A stretch of DNA of 40,799 nucleotides from Candidatus Mailhella merdavium (GCA_019119045.1 DWXS01000068.1:1-40799); one strand, 5' to 3'; positions 15,301 to 24,313 are shown, numbered from the stretch's first letter. A program made the numbers and translations. The notes: generated by a model not told the origin, from the letters alone.

Positions 15301-18213
15301 CTGCTTGTCCGTGCTTCGGACGGGACGCTTCTGGCCCGCATACCCTATGTCGTGGCGGGCACGGCCCCCGTACTGACGGATGAACTGCGCGATCCCGTGC
15401 TGCGCGCCGCGCTGGATAAAAAGGACTACGCGCCCGGCGACACCATGAAGGTCATGCTGACTACGCCCTATAAGGGGGCGGGCCTCATCACCGTGGAGCG
15501 CGAAAAGGTTGTGACGGAACACTGGTTCCGCTCCGAGGGCGGAACTTCCGTGGAGGAAGTGACACTGCCTGCCGATTTCGAGGGGCGGGCCTACCTCAAT
15601 GTGACCTATTTCCGTTCACCTGAAGACGGGGACATTTTCACCCGTCCTCATGCCGCGCTGGCACAGCCCTTTACCGTCAATATGGAGCGGCGGGATCTGG
15701 GGATCGTCGTGGAACCCCGGCTTGTGGAATCCCGAGGGGAGGCCGTTGCCCGTCCCGGCGGGGAACTTGTCGTGGATCTGCGCGCAAAGCGGCCGTGCCG
15801 GGCGCTGCTCTTTGCCGTGGACGAAGGCGTATTGCAGCTAACCGGCTTTAAGACGCCCGATCCTCTCGGGGACATGCTGGGCAAACGCGCCCTTCAGGTG
15901 AAGACTTCCCAGTATTTTGATCTGCTCATGCCGGAATACGGCATGCTTCACGCCTCGCTTGCGGCATATGGCGGCGGCGAGGGTATGGCGACGCAGGCAG
16001 CCATGGGGCAGAATCCCTTCCGTCGGCCGGGCGAAAAGTCCGTGGTTTTCTGGTCGGGAATCATGGACGCGGGGCCGGAGTCCGTAAGCGTACACATTCC
16101 TCTGCCCGACTATTTCAGCGGCCGCCTGCGGATCATGGCCGTTGCCTGCTCGGCGGACGGCAAGGACTGGGGCCTGTCGTCCTGTCGCAGGGATGTCGAC
16201 GTTCAGGCAGAAGTCGTACTGCAACCGGCCTTTCCGCTCTTTGTCGCTCCGGGAGACGAGTTCGAGGCGTCCCTGACGCTGACGGACATGAGCGGACTTG
16301 CGCCGGATGCACCGTCAGAAACGGAAACCGGGAAGATTCCCGGGCGGCGTCTGCGCCTGGACGTGGAAACGGGCGAAGGCCTCGAGGTGCTTTCGCCGCT
16401 TCCGTCCGAGGTGGAACTGTATCATGCCCGCGGACGGACGGTGACCATGCGTCTGCGCGCAAAGGATTATCCCGGCGGGGAAAGCGTGCTGATCCGCGTC
16501 GCTCCGGGCGAAGGGGAGCAGGGGAATCCCGTGACGCGAAGCGTGGGCCTGTCCGTGCGTCCGGCAACGCCGCGTGCGACAATGGCGGCCTTCGGACGGA
16601 CGAAGGCTTCCGGCTCGGCCGAAAATGTCTGGACGGCAACGCGCCGTCTCTACCCCGAATTCTCGACCTTCCGGGCCGGCCTTTCTCCTTTGCCGCTTCC
16701 CGTGGTGCGCGGCTTCATGAACTATCTGGACGCCTATCCCTACGGCTGCACCGAGCAGGTGACCAGCGCGGCCTTCCCGGCCCTGGTTATGCTTTCCATG
16801 CCGGAACTCATGCCTGAAGACGGAACCTGGGATGCGGCAAAACTGCGCGATACGGTGCAGCAGGTTCTGACCACGCTCTCCGCCCGCAGCGACGGAGGCT
16901 GGAATTTTGCCATGTGGCCGGGGAGCTGGGTTCATGAGGATCTGCTGCTTTCCGCCTATGTGGCTGATTTCCTGACTACGGCAAAGGAAGCGGGCATTGT
17001 TGTGCCCTACACTCTGGAAAGAAATCTGCTGGCCGGGCTGGAGGAGGCGGCTTCCTCCGTTCCCGGTTCCCTGCGCGACGTCCGCGTGCGGGCCTATGCC
17101 GCCTGGGTGCTGACCAGAAACGGGGTGATTACATCCAATATTCTTGCCAATCTGGACGCATGGCTGAACCGTCATGTCACGAAAAACGGCAAGCCTGCCT
17201 GGCACGGGGATATTGCCGCCGTGTTCATGGGCGGAAGCTGGAAGCTCATGATGCAGCTCGAGGAAGGGCGGAAGCTGGTGTCCGGCTTCAAGCCCGATCC
17301 TGTGCAGACCTGGAGTACGGATGAGTTTGAAGGACTCTCCGCCCGCGCCTTCTACCTGTCCGTGCTTGCCGGGCAGTTCCCGGACATGCTGAAGGAAGAG
17401 GCGGCCGTCAGGGCACAGGACGAACTGCTGGAACTGGCCTCGTCCGGGTCCTTCACCACCTTTTCCGCAGCGCAGGCCGCGCGCGCCATGCTGGCCTGCA
17501 TGAAGGCCGGGGCGGCGACTCCTGGGGAACTTCCTGAACGTTCGCTGCGTCTGGAGGCTCTGGATGCTACCGGCAAAACTCTGCTTCAGCATACAGGCTC
17601 CGGCCCTCTGCTCCGGCTTGAACTGGAGCAGGGAGAACGCACGCCGACTCCCTCGCCTGCCGACATTGCTTCCCTGCGGGTGGCGGCGGATCGTCCTCTG
17701 TTCTGGGACGTTGCCGTTTCAGGTTTCGACGCGGAGCTGCCGGACAAGCCCGCATACAACGGCCTGGAAGTCTTCCGGGAAATACGTGATGCCGAAGGGA
17801 ATACGGTCATGGACGGCACGGGGCATTTTCTGCGTCCCGTCCGGCAGGGGGAAGAGCTGACGGTGATCCTGCATGTGCGTTCCTATGACAGGCCCGCGGA
17901 TAATGTGGCCGTCAGCGATCTTCTGCCCGGCGCGCTGGAAATGATAGTCAGCGATATGGGCGGCGTGCTGCGCGCCGGTCTGGATGCCGTGCCCGGCGGT
18001 ACGGAATCCTTCATGCTGGAAGGCGATTACGTCGAACGGCGCGAGGATCGCATGCTGATATTCACATCCGCCTCGCCGCGCGACGGCGTGTTCGCCTACC
18101 GGGTGCGGGCCGTGACGAAGGGCGATTTCGTCGTGCCTCCGTTGCGTGCCGAAGCCATGTACGATCCCCGTCTGAATGCGACGGGTGCGGCAAGCCGTAT
18201 GGTGGTGGAATAA
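12361..18213 (+). CDS. Bacterial alpha-2-macroglobulin with thioester
   Basis: This 1950-residue periplasmic protein belongs to the bacterial alpha-2-macroglobulin family (E. coli YfhM/ECAM type), thought to trap proteases that enter through a damaged envelope. A signal peptide (about 1-31, ending VRA) has no lipobox Cys, so it should be soluble, unlike the lipoprotein of E. coli. A series of MG domains includes the hallmark YRPGE at about Tyr654. The A2M domain around 1240-1290 precedes the thioester motif GCTEQ, whose Cys1463 and Gln1466 form the reactive bond, within a helical thioester domain (about 1440-1740). The ATG at 12361 follows GGGAGA. pbpC starts six bases after its stop, the same pairing as yfhM-pbpC in other bacteria. 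Confidence 0.93.
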   Translation: MSATISTGRSAVVFGLVFLLFSVLLPGIVRAEGTELVRYWQVEGVNPDSELSLSGRTPLHLAFIPQENLCAAEYGDQWYAVCARSTGMAGRPAPDVTLDPPLPGTWRWTDDRLLSFTPFTDWPAGTRYTVRLPESSLPPATRVEQPISFVTQSVKVTGSGAFRVDPQNPREMAVSGSIRFSFPMRKESVSATAELPEGSKTLIGEPVFLWDENGLELSFSVPVRALDVRNGTLRVNVARGAMALFGGAPAEGLELNISLPGKNELFRLESAEAAVLTGADMRAHQTLALSFSLPVSAREAGKALTVRILPRQRTEAEERQADERPLYNWWNLAELTPDVLARSRTVALSLPEDPDAALTTLGFGFKEELEPGRSLLITLGQLSSRDGFSSGKESSFFTVVPEFPEELRILQKGNVLALGDDDRLSLYSRNLEGIAWKAWQVRSSFINQFAGMNGGSFAEPSLPDAMLDSLSVLGEGNIPLVRRDAGSPQFSSLDLAPLLKDRTDGRKGLFVLRLTGLRDGREVVEERRFVLVTDLGLIRKSWANGEGTLYVASLSSGGPAASVDVRVIGANGLPVYEAVSDGGGRVFLPDLSGLRADKAPVAVVAERKGDLAFLPWQGWAAASLETDFSRFDIYGETESEEGLNVFLFGERDIYRPGETAHVGYIVRQSGGADLKGLPLRAELRDPRGNIAASWDLRLPESGFGELEYPVAVTAPTGLYTLDLRLRDDRNEEGNFLRALFFRVEEFQPDTLRLTLALSPRPAGGGWLCTRDIPQELAAAVDLENLFGAPASGARVTGGMDVSPAAFSFPAYPGWHFYDAAPLGQGASRFLGELTTAEDGTARFVLPAESYEHASCRLNVTARGFEPGGGRSVSALAGITVSPLEYVLGWKSSSDLDWLPQNGSSTLRLLAVDSSLAPRALGELTLETLGVTWTKSLIRDERGLYRYENLRRETVLKSSRISLGAEEREIALDTSNPGERVLLVRASDGTLLARIPYVVAGTAPVLTDELRDPVLRAALDKKDYAPGDTMKVMLTTPYKGAGLITVEREKVVTEHWFRSEGGTSVEEVTLPADFEGRAYLNVTYFRSPEDGDIFTRPHAALAQPFTVNMERRDLGIVVEPRLVESRGEAVARPGGELVVDLRAKRPCRALLFAVDEGVLQLTGFKTPDPLGDMLGKRALQVKTSQYFDLLMPEYGMLHASLAAYGGGEGMATQAAMGQNPFRRPGEKSVVFWSGIMDAGPESVSVHIPLPDYFSGRLRIMAVACSADGKDWGLSSCRRDVDVQAEVVLQPAFPLFVAPGDEFEASLTLTDMSGLAPDAPSETETGKIPGRRLRLDVETGEGLEVLSPLPSEVELYHARGRTVTMRLRAKDYPGGESVLIRVAPGEGEQGNPVTRSVGLSVRPATPRATMAAFGRTKASGSAENVWTATRRLYPEFSTFRAGLSPLPLPVVRGFMNYLDAYPYGCTEQVTSAAFPALVMLSMPELMPEDGTWDAAKLRDTVQQVLTTLSARSDGGWNFAMWPGSWVHEDLLLSAYVADFLTTAKEAGIVVPYTLERNLLAGLEEAASSVPGSLRDVRVRAYAAWVLTRNGVITSNILANLDAWLNRHVTKNGKPAWHGDIAAVFMGGSWKLMMQLEEGRKLVSGFKPDPVQTWSTDEFEGLSARAFYLSVLAGQFPDMLKEEAAVRAQDELLELASSGSFTTFSAAQAARAMLACMKAGAATPGELPERSLRLEALDATGKTLLQHTGSGPLLRLELEQGERTPTPSPADIASLRVAADRPLFWDVAVSGFDAELPDKPAYNGLEVFREIRDAEGNTVMDGTGHFLRPVRQGEELTVILHVRSYDRPADNVAVSDLLPGALEMIVSDMGGVLRAGLDAVPGGTESFMLEGDYVERREDRMLIFTSASPRDGVFAYRVRAVTKGDFVVPPLRAEAMYDPRLNATGAASRMVVE

Positions 18214-18219
18214 GCGCGC

Positions 18220-20625
18220 ATGGATCGAGCTGTTATGGGAAAGAGCCGTCGCGTGCGCCGCGCCGCGATCGTTGCGGCGGCTCTTTCCGGAATGTTGCTG
18301 ATCCTGTCGGCCCTGCTCTGGCTGGCCCTGCTGCTGGCTCCCCGTCCGGATCTTTACGGCGGGGCGGATTTTTCGCGCGTGTTTACGGACAGGACGGGCC
18401 GTATTCTGCGCGTATGTCTGACGCACGATGAAAAATACCGGATATTCACCCCGCTGGACGCCATGCCTGCGGAACTGCTCGAAGCGACGCTGCTGTATGA
18501 GGATCGGGATTTCTGGAAACATTCCGGCGTAGATATTCCGGCCTTGTTCCGGGCAGCCTGGACTACTGTTTCCGGCGGGCGTCGAATGGGAGCTTCCACG
18601 CTGACCATGCAGCTGGCCCGGATCTCCGGACATATAGACAGCTCCCATGTGCCCGGCAAGCTGGTTCAGATATGGTACGCGCTTGTGCTGGAGCGGCACT
18701 ATGCCAAGCGGGATATTCTGGAAGCCTACCTCAATCTTGCGCCCTACGGAGGCAATATCGAGGGAGTGGGAGCCGCTGCCCGCGTGTACTTTTCCAAGGA
18801 TGCGTCCGCCCTCAGTCTGCCGGAGATCATGGCTCTGGTTCCCGTGCCTCAGCATCCGGCCGCGCGCAATCCGCTTTCCGGCCGGGAAGGCGCGCTGTCC
18901 GCAGCCCGCGTGCGTCTGCACGGGCTGTGGAACGAGGCCCATCCCGGTGCGGAAGATATGTTTTTTGCCGATGTGCCGCTGCGGGTACGCGGCCCGCGCA
19001 ATCTGCCCTCCGAAGCTCCCCACGCCGTGGATTCCCTGCTGGCGGCCTTTCAGGCCGGAGAGGAGCGCGTACCCGCCGGGCAGTCGGGGCGGCAGATGAG
19101 CGGAGGAACGATCGTTACGACGCTTGATCTTGATATCCAGCATCTTGTGGAAAAAGCGCTGCGCCGGGCGGTGGAACGGGGGAAAAGCTGGGGGATGCGC
19201 AATGCCGCCGCTCTGCTGCTGGACTGGCGCACGGCGGAAATACGCGCGCTGGTCGGATCGGCCGATTTTAACAGTGCGGCCATTTCCGGGCAGGTGGACG
19301 GTACGGCGGCGCGGCGTTCTCCCGGCTCCGCGCTCAAGCCCTTCATCTACGCGCTGGCTCTGGAACAGGGGCTTATCCATCCGGCCACCATTCTGGCGGA
19401 TACGCCGAAGGTTTTTCGGGCGTACGAACCGGAAAATGCTGACGGGGAATTTCGCGGGCCGCTGCGCGCGGACGAGGCTCTGCGGGCCAGCCGGAACATT
19501 CCCGCCATATGGCTGGCGGAACGTCTGCGCGCGCCAGGGCTTTACGGCTTTCTGAAAAATGCGGGGACGGCCTTTGAACGCGATGCGGAATATTATGGGT
19601 TGGCGCTGGCCCTCGGCGGAGCGGAAGTTTCCATGCGCGAGCTTGCCGCGCTGTATGCCGCGCTTCCCGCGCTCGGGCAGTGGCGTCCGCCTTCGCTGCT
19701 TCCTTCCTCCGGGGAGCCGGGGAAGCGGATTCTTTCCCCTGAAGCTGCCTGGGTAACGCTGACCATGCTTCGCCAGCCCTGGCTTTCCGGTCTGGGAGGA
19801 ACGGGCTTCGGCGATATCCCCTGCGCCTGGAAGACGGGGACGTCCAGCGGCCTGCGCGACGCCTGGACGGCCGGAGTATTCGGCCCCTATGTGCTGCTTG
19901 TGTGGGTGGGGAACTTCGATAACTCCTCCAATCCCGGCTTTACCGGCATACACGCCGCCGCGCCGCCGTTTTTCGAGATTGCGCGCAATCTCGTCCGTCG
20001 CGAGGGCCTGCGGGATATCGCGCTTTCTCCTTCCTATGCGGAAAAAAACAAACTGAACGTGCGGCAGGTGGAAGTCTGCGCGCCTACTGGGGATGTGCGC
20101 CTCGATCTGTGCGGTGAACGTCCCCGCGCCTCGTGCTGGTTCATTCCCGGCGTTTCACCCATCAGGGATTCCGGTATTCTGCGTGAAATTCTGGTGGATA
20201 CGCGCACGGGGCTGCGTCAGTGCAGGGAAATCCCCGGCGTGACGGAACGGCGTATTCTGGAGTTCTGGCCTGCGGACATGATGGAACTGTTCCGCCGGGC
20301 GGGCGTGCGCAAGCCTTCTCCGCCGCCTTTTGCGCCGGAATGCGCACAGGGACGGAGTCCCGGTCGGTCACCGGAGATTGTTTCTCCCCGGGAGGGTGTG
20401 AGCTATGCCGTCAGACTGGACGGAGAAGGTGAGATCCCGCTGATTGCACGTCCGGACGGAGATGCGGAGACCCTGTTCTGGTTTGACGGTCGCGAATTTG
20501 CGGGAGCCTGTGCCGCCGGGGAAACGCTGAACTGGAAAGCCTCTCCGGGAAGGCATGTGCTGCGCGTGGTGGATGATCTCGGACGCACGGCGGAACGGAC
20601 GGTGGATGTGGAAAGCGTGCCCTGA
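18220..20625 (+). CDS. pbpC: Penicillin-binding protein 1C
   Basis: This 801-residue class A penicillin-binding protein polymerises and may cross-link peptidoglycan at the inner membrane. One TM helix (about 15-41) anchors it. The glycosyltransferase domain (about 60-235) has catalytic Glu94 in EDRDFWKH, then GASTLTMQLAR and EAYLNLAPYGGNIEGVGAA. The transpeptidase domain has the Ser370-x-x-Lys373 motif (SALK), Ser424-Arg-Asn426, and Lys538-Thr-Gly (KTGTS). A C-terminal BiPBP_C domain (about 715-800) identifies the 1C subtype. Its product is thought to be repaired wall, and the macroglobulin is thought to protect that site. The ribosome site is weak, so it is probably coupled to the upstream gene; an ATG at 18235 is an alternative start. 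Confidence 0.96.
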   Translation: MDRAVMGKSRRVRRAAIVAAALSGMLLILSALLWLALLLAPRPDLYGGADFSRVFTDRTGRILRVCLTHDEKYRIFTPLDAMPAELLEATLLYEDRDFWKHSGVDIPALFRAAWTTVSGGRRMGASTLTMQLARISGHIDSSHVPGKLVQIWYALVLERHYAKRDILEAYLNLAPYGGNIEGVGAAARVYFSKDASALSLPEIMALVPVPQHPAARNPLSGREGALSAARVRLHGLWNEAHPGAEDMFFADVPLRVRGPRNLPSEAPHAVDSLLAAFQAGEERVPAGQSGRQMSGGTIVTTLDLDIQHLVEKALRRAVERGKSWGMRNAAALLLDWRTAEIRALVGSADFNSAAISGQVDGTAARRSPGSALKPFIYALALEQGLIHPATILADTPKVFRAYEPENADGEFRGPLRADEALRASRNIPAIWLAERLRAPGLYGFLKNAGTAFERDAEYYGLALALGGAEVSMRELAALYAALPALGQWRPPSLLPSSGEPGKRILSPEAAWVTLTMLRQPWLSGLGGTGFGDIPCAWKTGTSSGLRDAWTAGVFGPYVLLVWVGNFDNSSNPGFTGIHAAAPPFFEIARNLVRREGLRDIALSPSYAEKNKLNVRQVEVCAPTGDVRLDLCGERPRASCWFIPGVSPIRDSGILREILVDTRTGLRQCREIPGVTERRILEFWPADMMELFRRAGVRKPSPPPFAPECAQGRSPGRSPEIVSPREGVSYAVRLDGEGEIPLIARPDGDAETLFWFDGREFAGACAAGETLNWKASPGRHVLRVVDDLGRTAERTVDVESVP

Positions 20626-20653
20626 TCCGTTCCATTATGCTGCAAAAGCGACG

Positions 20654-20686
20654 GAAAAGGCCTTTGGACGAGGCTTTTCTTCCCTT
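20654..20686 (+). terminator. Probable weak terminator after pbpC
   Basis: GAAAAG(G)CCT at 20654-20663 pairs with AGGCTTTTC at 20671-20679 with one bulged base, followed by a pyrimidine run (TTCCCTTT). It lies about 30 bases after the pbpC stop. Confidence 0.4.
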
Positions 20687-20803
20687 TACTTGCATTCCTG
20701 GGCGGAGTAGATCAGACGGATTCCGCAAGTCCGGCCCTTTTGTGACGGTACCGGCGCGGTTCGCACGTTTCACGCCGCACAGCGCGGCGCAGCAGGAGTA
20801 CGC

Positions 20804-21184
20804 ATGAGTCAGTCCAAATTTCCCGCCCGCATCCGGTATGAATATGAACAGGATCCCGCGGCCCGTCTGCAGTATGCCCATGGCGTGTGGGGCGGCATCA
20901 ATCCCCAGGGGGAAATTGAAATCAATTTCTATCTGGAGAGCGATAAACTCCCCCAGTTTTCCGAACGTCAGGTTGAACCGGACGGCTCCTTCGGTCAGGA
21001 ATATGTGCCCTTTGACGAGGATGTCCGCGTGGTGACACGGCGCATTCATTCCAAGGTCGTGCTGGGCTATCATACCGCCCGCGCCCTGCAGGAATGGCTC
21101 GAGGAAAAGATCGACATGCTGGACATGGAAGAGGAGGGGGGCGCACCCTTCACCATAGAAGGCCCGGGAGGTCTGGAACAGTAA
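20804..21184 (+). CDS. Conserved hypothetical protein
   Basis: This 126-residue acidic protein is not recognised. It has no signal or membrane segment. The core YAHGVWGGINPQGEIEINFY near 24-43 looks like beta strands joined by glycine turns, and the C-terminal part (about 83-106, with GYHTARALQEWLEEKI) is helical. A near start at 20804 is supported by AGGAG eight bases upstream. Its stop overlaps the start of the DarP-like gene by one base (TAATG), so the two are translationally coupled. Confidence 0.75.
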   Translation: MSQSKFPARIRYEYEQDPAARLQYAHGVWGGINPQGEIEINFYLESDKLPQFSERQVEPDGSFGQEYVPFDEDVRVVTRRIHSKVVLGYHTARALQEWLEEKIDMLDMEEEGGAPFTIEGPGGLEQ

Positions 21185-21495
21185 TGCCTCCGCGTCGTCA
21201 TCAATGGAGCAGCGCGCCCGAAGGGCAGGAAGAGGAGCGCGTCAGCCGTTCCCGCCGCAAGCGGGAGAGTACGGCTCTGCAGGAACTGGGAGAAAAGCTC
21301 GCGGAACTGCCCCCGGCTGCTCAGGCCCGTCTTCCTCTGCCTTCCGATCTCCGGGATGCCCTGAATGAATACCGCCGCATCAGCAATAAAGAGGCCCGCC
21401 GTCGTCAGCTTCAGTTCATAGGTCGGCTGATGCGTGAAGCGGAAGCGGACGGCGCGCTTCCGGCCATTCTTGAGGCGTGGGCCGCGCTGGAATAG
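21184..21495 (+). CDS. Short DarP/YjgA-like (DUF615) protein
   Basis: This 103-residue basic protein matches the N-terminal half of DarP/YjgA, which associates with late 50S ribosomal particles. The matching stretch is LQELGEKLAELPPAAQARL, then LRDALNEYRRI, then RRRQLQFIGRLMRE (about 32-90). E. coli DarP is about 183 residues; the C-terminal helical half is absent here and the protein ends AWAALE. Because the stop is clean and the gene is coupled to its neighbour, I think the short form is natural and not a truncation, but I am not certain. The start is the ATG overlapping the previous stop. Confidence 0.65.
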   Translation: MPPRRHQWSSAPEGQEEERVSRSRRKRESTALQELGEKLAELPPAAQARLPLPSDLRDALNEYRRISNKEARRRQLQFIGRLMREAEADGALPAILEAWAALE

Positions 21496-22061
21496 CGGCG
21501 TCGTATCCGCAAAACGACATGAAAAACGGGAGTCCTGGAAACGTTCTCTGGTGTCCCGCCTTGTTCGGCGCACTTTATTCCGAAATGAAACAGGACTCCG
21601 TGCGGAGCGACGTGCCGGGCGCATACGGGGATGCGGCAGGTTGAGCGACGCGCAAGTATCATTTTCCCGGGAGGAGCGGCTGCGTCTGTGTTTTGTCCTG
21701 TAGATGAACAGGAATGAACACGGGTGAATCCGGAAAGCGGGCCGCGTTTGCATGCCCTGAGCAGCCGATATGCTGTCTCAGGGGGGCTTAAAATATCTGT
21801 CGGCCATAGCCCCCTGTGTTCCGGCGTGCAGCTTTCACACTTCCGCCGGAGCCTGCTCTGCCGTCCATACCTGCACGCCCCTGCGGGGTGCCCGTCAGGC
21901 GGCTAGTCCATAAGCATATTGGGGCTGCTCCGGCGTCGCGGCGCAGTCGTGCTTCGTCTGACTTCTGGAGCATGTTCAAAACGATTATGCGCTAATGTAC
22001 AGGCCTGATATGTCGGCCGGATGTGGTGTTCGGTATGTGGTGTCCGGTGTGAGCTTTGTTG
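21496..22061. other. Intergenic region carrying a dispersed repeat
   Basis: The 566 bases between converging genes hold repeat copy B (21817-21982). The remainder shows no gene, terminator or RNA that I can support. Confidence 0.5.
21817..21982 (-). repeat. Dispersed intergenic repeat, copy B
   Basis: On the minus strand it begins CGTTTTGAACATGCTCC, shares a GCGACGCCGGAGC block with copy A, carries GCAGAGCAGGCTCCGGCGGA, and ends GCCGGAACACA. The far-right segment present in copies A, C and D is not evident here. Confidence 0.7.
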
Positions 22062-23240
22062 TTACTGCGCCCGGACAAGGCGCAGACAGGCAATTTCCGA
22101 GGGAGTAAACAGTCTTGCGGCGACAAAGCTCCACAGGCCCGTGCCGTTGCTGACATACAGATACATATTTCCCACTTTATAGAGCCCGGAGACATATCCT
22201 CCGTTCGAAGCGGCCACAAGCTGCCTGACTCCGGGCATGAGCCCTCCGTGCGTGTGCCCGGAGAGCTGGAGTGCGACGCCGAGGGCTTCGGCCTCTTCCG
22301 GTCTGTCCGGCACATGACTGATCAGTATGCGCACGGCTCCGTCGGGTACGCCGTCGAAAATGTTGCTCGGTTCCTTTGAGCCGTGAAAGCGCATATCGGC
22401 TCCGCCCAGGGCCAGCGCAGCGTTCCCGCGACGGATCAGCGCATGACTGTCGCAGAGAAGGCGGTAGCCGTGCGTATCATAGAAGCGCAGCCATTCTTCC
22501 CGTCCCTGGTACATTTCGTGATTGCCCAGGGTGAAGAAGACGCCATCCCGCGCATGGAGCTTTTCCAGCGGAGCCAGAACGTCGGAAATGAGCCCCGGAG
22601 CAGATTCCCCCAGATCGCCGGAAAGAACGATGACATCCGCGTCCAGAGCGTTGACCTTCTCGACGACGGATTCCAGCCAGGGGGCCGTGAAGATGGTGCC
22701 GAGATGCAGATCCGTCAGCTGAACGATACGGAAGTCTTCCAGCTCTGCAGGGAGATTTTGTATGGGAACGGCCGTTTCCCGGACATCGGGAATCTTTACG
22801 GCATTATAAAAGGCAATCAGACCTGTTGCCGCACCGAGCAGCAGCACCCCGAGAGAAAGTTTTCTTGAGAGCAGGGTGTGCAGCGGCGTCCGCCACAGGG
22901 GCGCAAGTATCAGGGCTGGGGCAAGCAGCGCCGTCCTGATGCTCTGGAGGGCCGTGATCGGCAGGATCATGGCCGTACAGCAGACGAGCGGGAAAAGCAG
23001 CGCCGCCGGCCAGGTGGTGAAGGTATGACGCATCCAGGGCAGAGCAAGAGAAAGAATGCCTGCTGCGCCTGCGAGAGCGACGGGTATTTTCCAGCGTTTT
23101 TTTCCGGGCAGGCTGAGTACCAGCCAGATCAGACAGGTCAGAGCAAAGAGCGTGACAGCGACCATCATCTGTCTGAATCCCATGGCCTGTATCAGGTGCA
23201 GCATCTGTGTTTTCAGAGCATCCATGCAGCGCAGCGTCAT
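22062..23240 (-). CDS. Membrane-anchored metallophosphoesterase
   Basis: This 392-residue protein has about four or five TM helices in its first 150 residues and a calcineurin-like phosphoesterase domain from about 168 on. The two-metal site is complete: Asp177 and His179 (TDLHLG), Asp209 (SGDLGE), Asn240-His241 (GNHEMY), His309 (SHVPD), and His329/His331 (GHTHGG). It resembles the YkuE/YaeI group, whose members act on lipid-linked or UDP-sugar substrates at the membrane. The actual substrate cannot be told. The ATG overlaps the stop of the methyltransferase gene by four bases (ATGA), so the two form an operon. Confidence 0.88.
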   Translation of the reverse strand: MTLRCMDALKTQMLHLIQAMGFRQMMVAVTLFALTCLIWLVLSLPGKKRWKIPVALAGAAGILSLALPWMRHTFTTWPAALLFPLVCCTAMILPITALQSIRTALLAPALILAPLWRTPLHTLLSRKLSLGVLLLGAATGLIAFYNAVKIPDVRETAVPIQNLPAELEDFRIVQLTDLHLGTIFTAPWLESVVEKVNALDADVIVLSGDLGESAPGLISDVLAPLEKLHARDGVFFTLGNHEMYQGREEWLRFYDTHGYRLLCDSHALIRRGNAALALGGADMRFHGSKEPSNIFDGVPDGAVRILISHVPDRPEEAEALGVALQLSGHTHGGLMPGVRQLVAASNGGYVSGLYKVGNMYLYVSNGTGLWSFVAARLFTPSEIACLRLVRAQ

Positions 23241-24001
23241 GAAGAGGTGGAGACGGAAGCCCCGAGATGCGTGCGGGCAAAGCAGGAGATGAGGATTCCT
23301 CCTGCCTGAGCCACGTTCAGAGAGTCGAATTCACGCAGAAAGGGGATGTACAGACTGTGTGCGCAGCGTTTTGCCACTCCCGGGCGCACACCCTTGTCCT
23401 CATTGCCGAGTACCAGCAGGGCGGGCAGTTCGAGACGGGAGCTGAGGGCATTCTGTCCGCCGTCCGCAAAGCGGGCGGCATAGGTGACGAAGCCTGCTTT
23501 TTCGGCCTGTTCCACGGCGCGGGAAAGATTGACCACTTCGGCCAGCGGCAGACGTTCCAGCGCACCGGCGGCGGAGCGGCGCGCCCCCGGACCGAGATAC
23601 GCGCTGTTGTGTCGGGGCAGTACCAGACCTGCGCCGCCCAGTGCATACAGCGTGCGGGCCAGCGTCCCTACGTTGCCGGGGTCCTGTACCTGATCCAGGG
23701 CAACGATAAGCGGGAGGGGGGCCTTGACGGCTTCGCTCAACAACGTTTCCCACTCCGTGCGGGACGAGACCCGCAGACGGGCGAGAACCCCCTGATGATG
23801 CGCTCCGGGGCAGAGCCTCGTCAGCGCGTCGTCAGGGAGCAGTGTGAAGCGAACTTTTGACGAACGGCACAGATCGAGCAGTTCGGAGCTTTCCCGACTG
23901 GGACGGCCTTTGCGCAGATAGATCTGATCAATGTCTGCCGGAGAGGAGCGCAGCAGCTCCAATACGGGCTTCAGACCTGGGAGAAAATTTTCATTTTCCA
24001 T
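23237..24001 (-). CDS. SpoU/TrmH-family RNA 2'-O-methyltransferase (RlmB-like)
   Basis: This 254-residue enzyme methylates a ribose 2'-OH in RNA using S-adenosylmethionine. It has a short substrate-binding N-terminal domain (about 5-78) and the knotted SPOUT domain with motif 1 (DPGNVGTLAR, Asn110 and Arg116), motif 2 (LVLGNEDKGV, 198-205) and motif 3 (SLNV, 227-230). This architecture fits RlmB, which modifies G2251 of 23S rRNA, but other SpoU targets are possible. The ATG lies just downstream of an AT-rich stretch (24002-24045) that may hold its promoter. Confidence 0.85.
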   Translation of the reverse strand: MENENFLPGLKPVLELLRSSPADIDQIYLRKGRPSRESSELLDLCRSSKVRFTLLPDDALTRLCPGAHHQGVLARLRVSSRTEWETLLSEAVKAPLPLIVALDQVQDPGNVGTLARTLYALGGAGLVLPRHNSAYLGPGARRSAAGALERLPLAEVVNLSRAVEQAEKAGFVTYAARFADGGQNALSSRLELPALLVLGNEDKGVRPGVAKRCAHSLYIPFLREFDSLNVAQAGGILISCFARTHLGASVSTSS

Positions 24002-24313
24002 AAAAATAAATAAAATTCAATACGATAAAATAAAAAACGGGGTATGTCCCTTGTCTAGACTTTTCCTAATGGATTGCCGGAAACCCCGGATATCTGTACA
24101 TTGTCGAACAGGCGTTCACAGCTCCCCGGAAGCGACCTGATCGACCCGGAGGCTGGCGGAAAAATAGCCGTGGATCCCGGAGAACAACATGTTCTTGCGG
24201 GTGCTGTCTACCGGACTTGCCGTAATTTGCGTGCGGCGTCAAGGGTAACGGAGAATATGTCGGACGGGATCGCTACCATCCGTCTTCAGGGATAACAGGC
24301 CTCGGGAGAGCAT
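24002..24313. other. Divergent intergenic region
   Basis: These 312 bases separate the methyltransferase gene from the MltD-like gene. The part next to the methyltransferase (24002-24045) is very AT-rich and probably promoter DNA. A minus-strand TAGACA (24053-24058) with TTTTAT-like bases about 17 away is a weak candidate. Nothing definite is seen in the remainder. Confidence 0.4.

Noticed and set aside
12313..15522. Long open frame (1069 codons) on the minus strand opposite the alpha-2-macroglobulin gene
   Set aside because: The plus strand has a complete, motif-rich protein across the same bases. The minus translation is Arg/Gln/His-rich without domains, as expected from GC-biased codon use.
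17719..19953. 744-codon minus frame opposite pbpC
   Set aside because: It runs antisense to clear transglycosylase and transpeptidase motifs and has no domain of its own.
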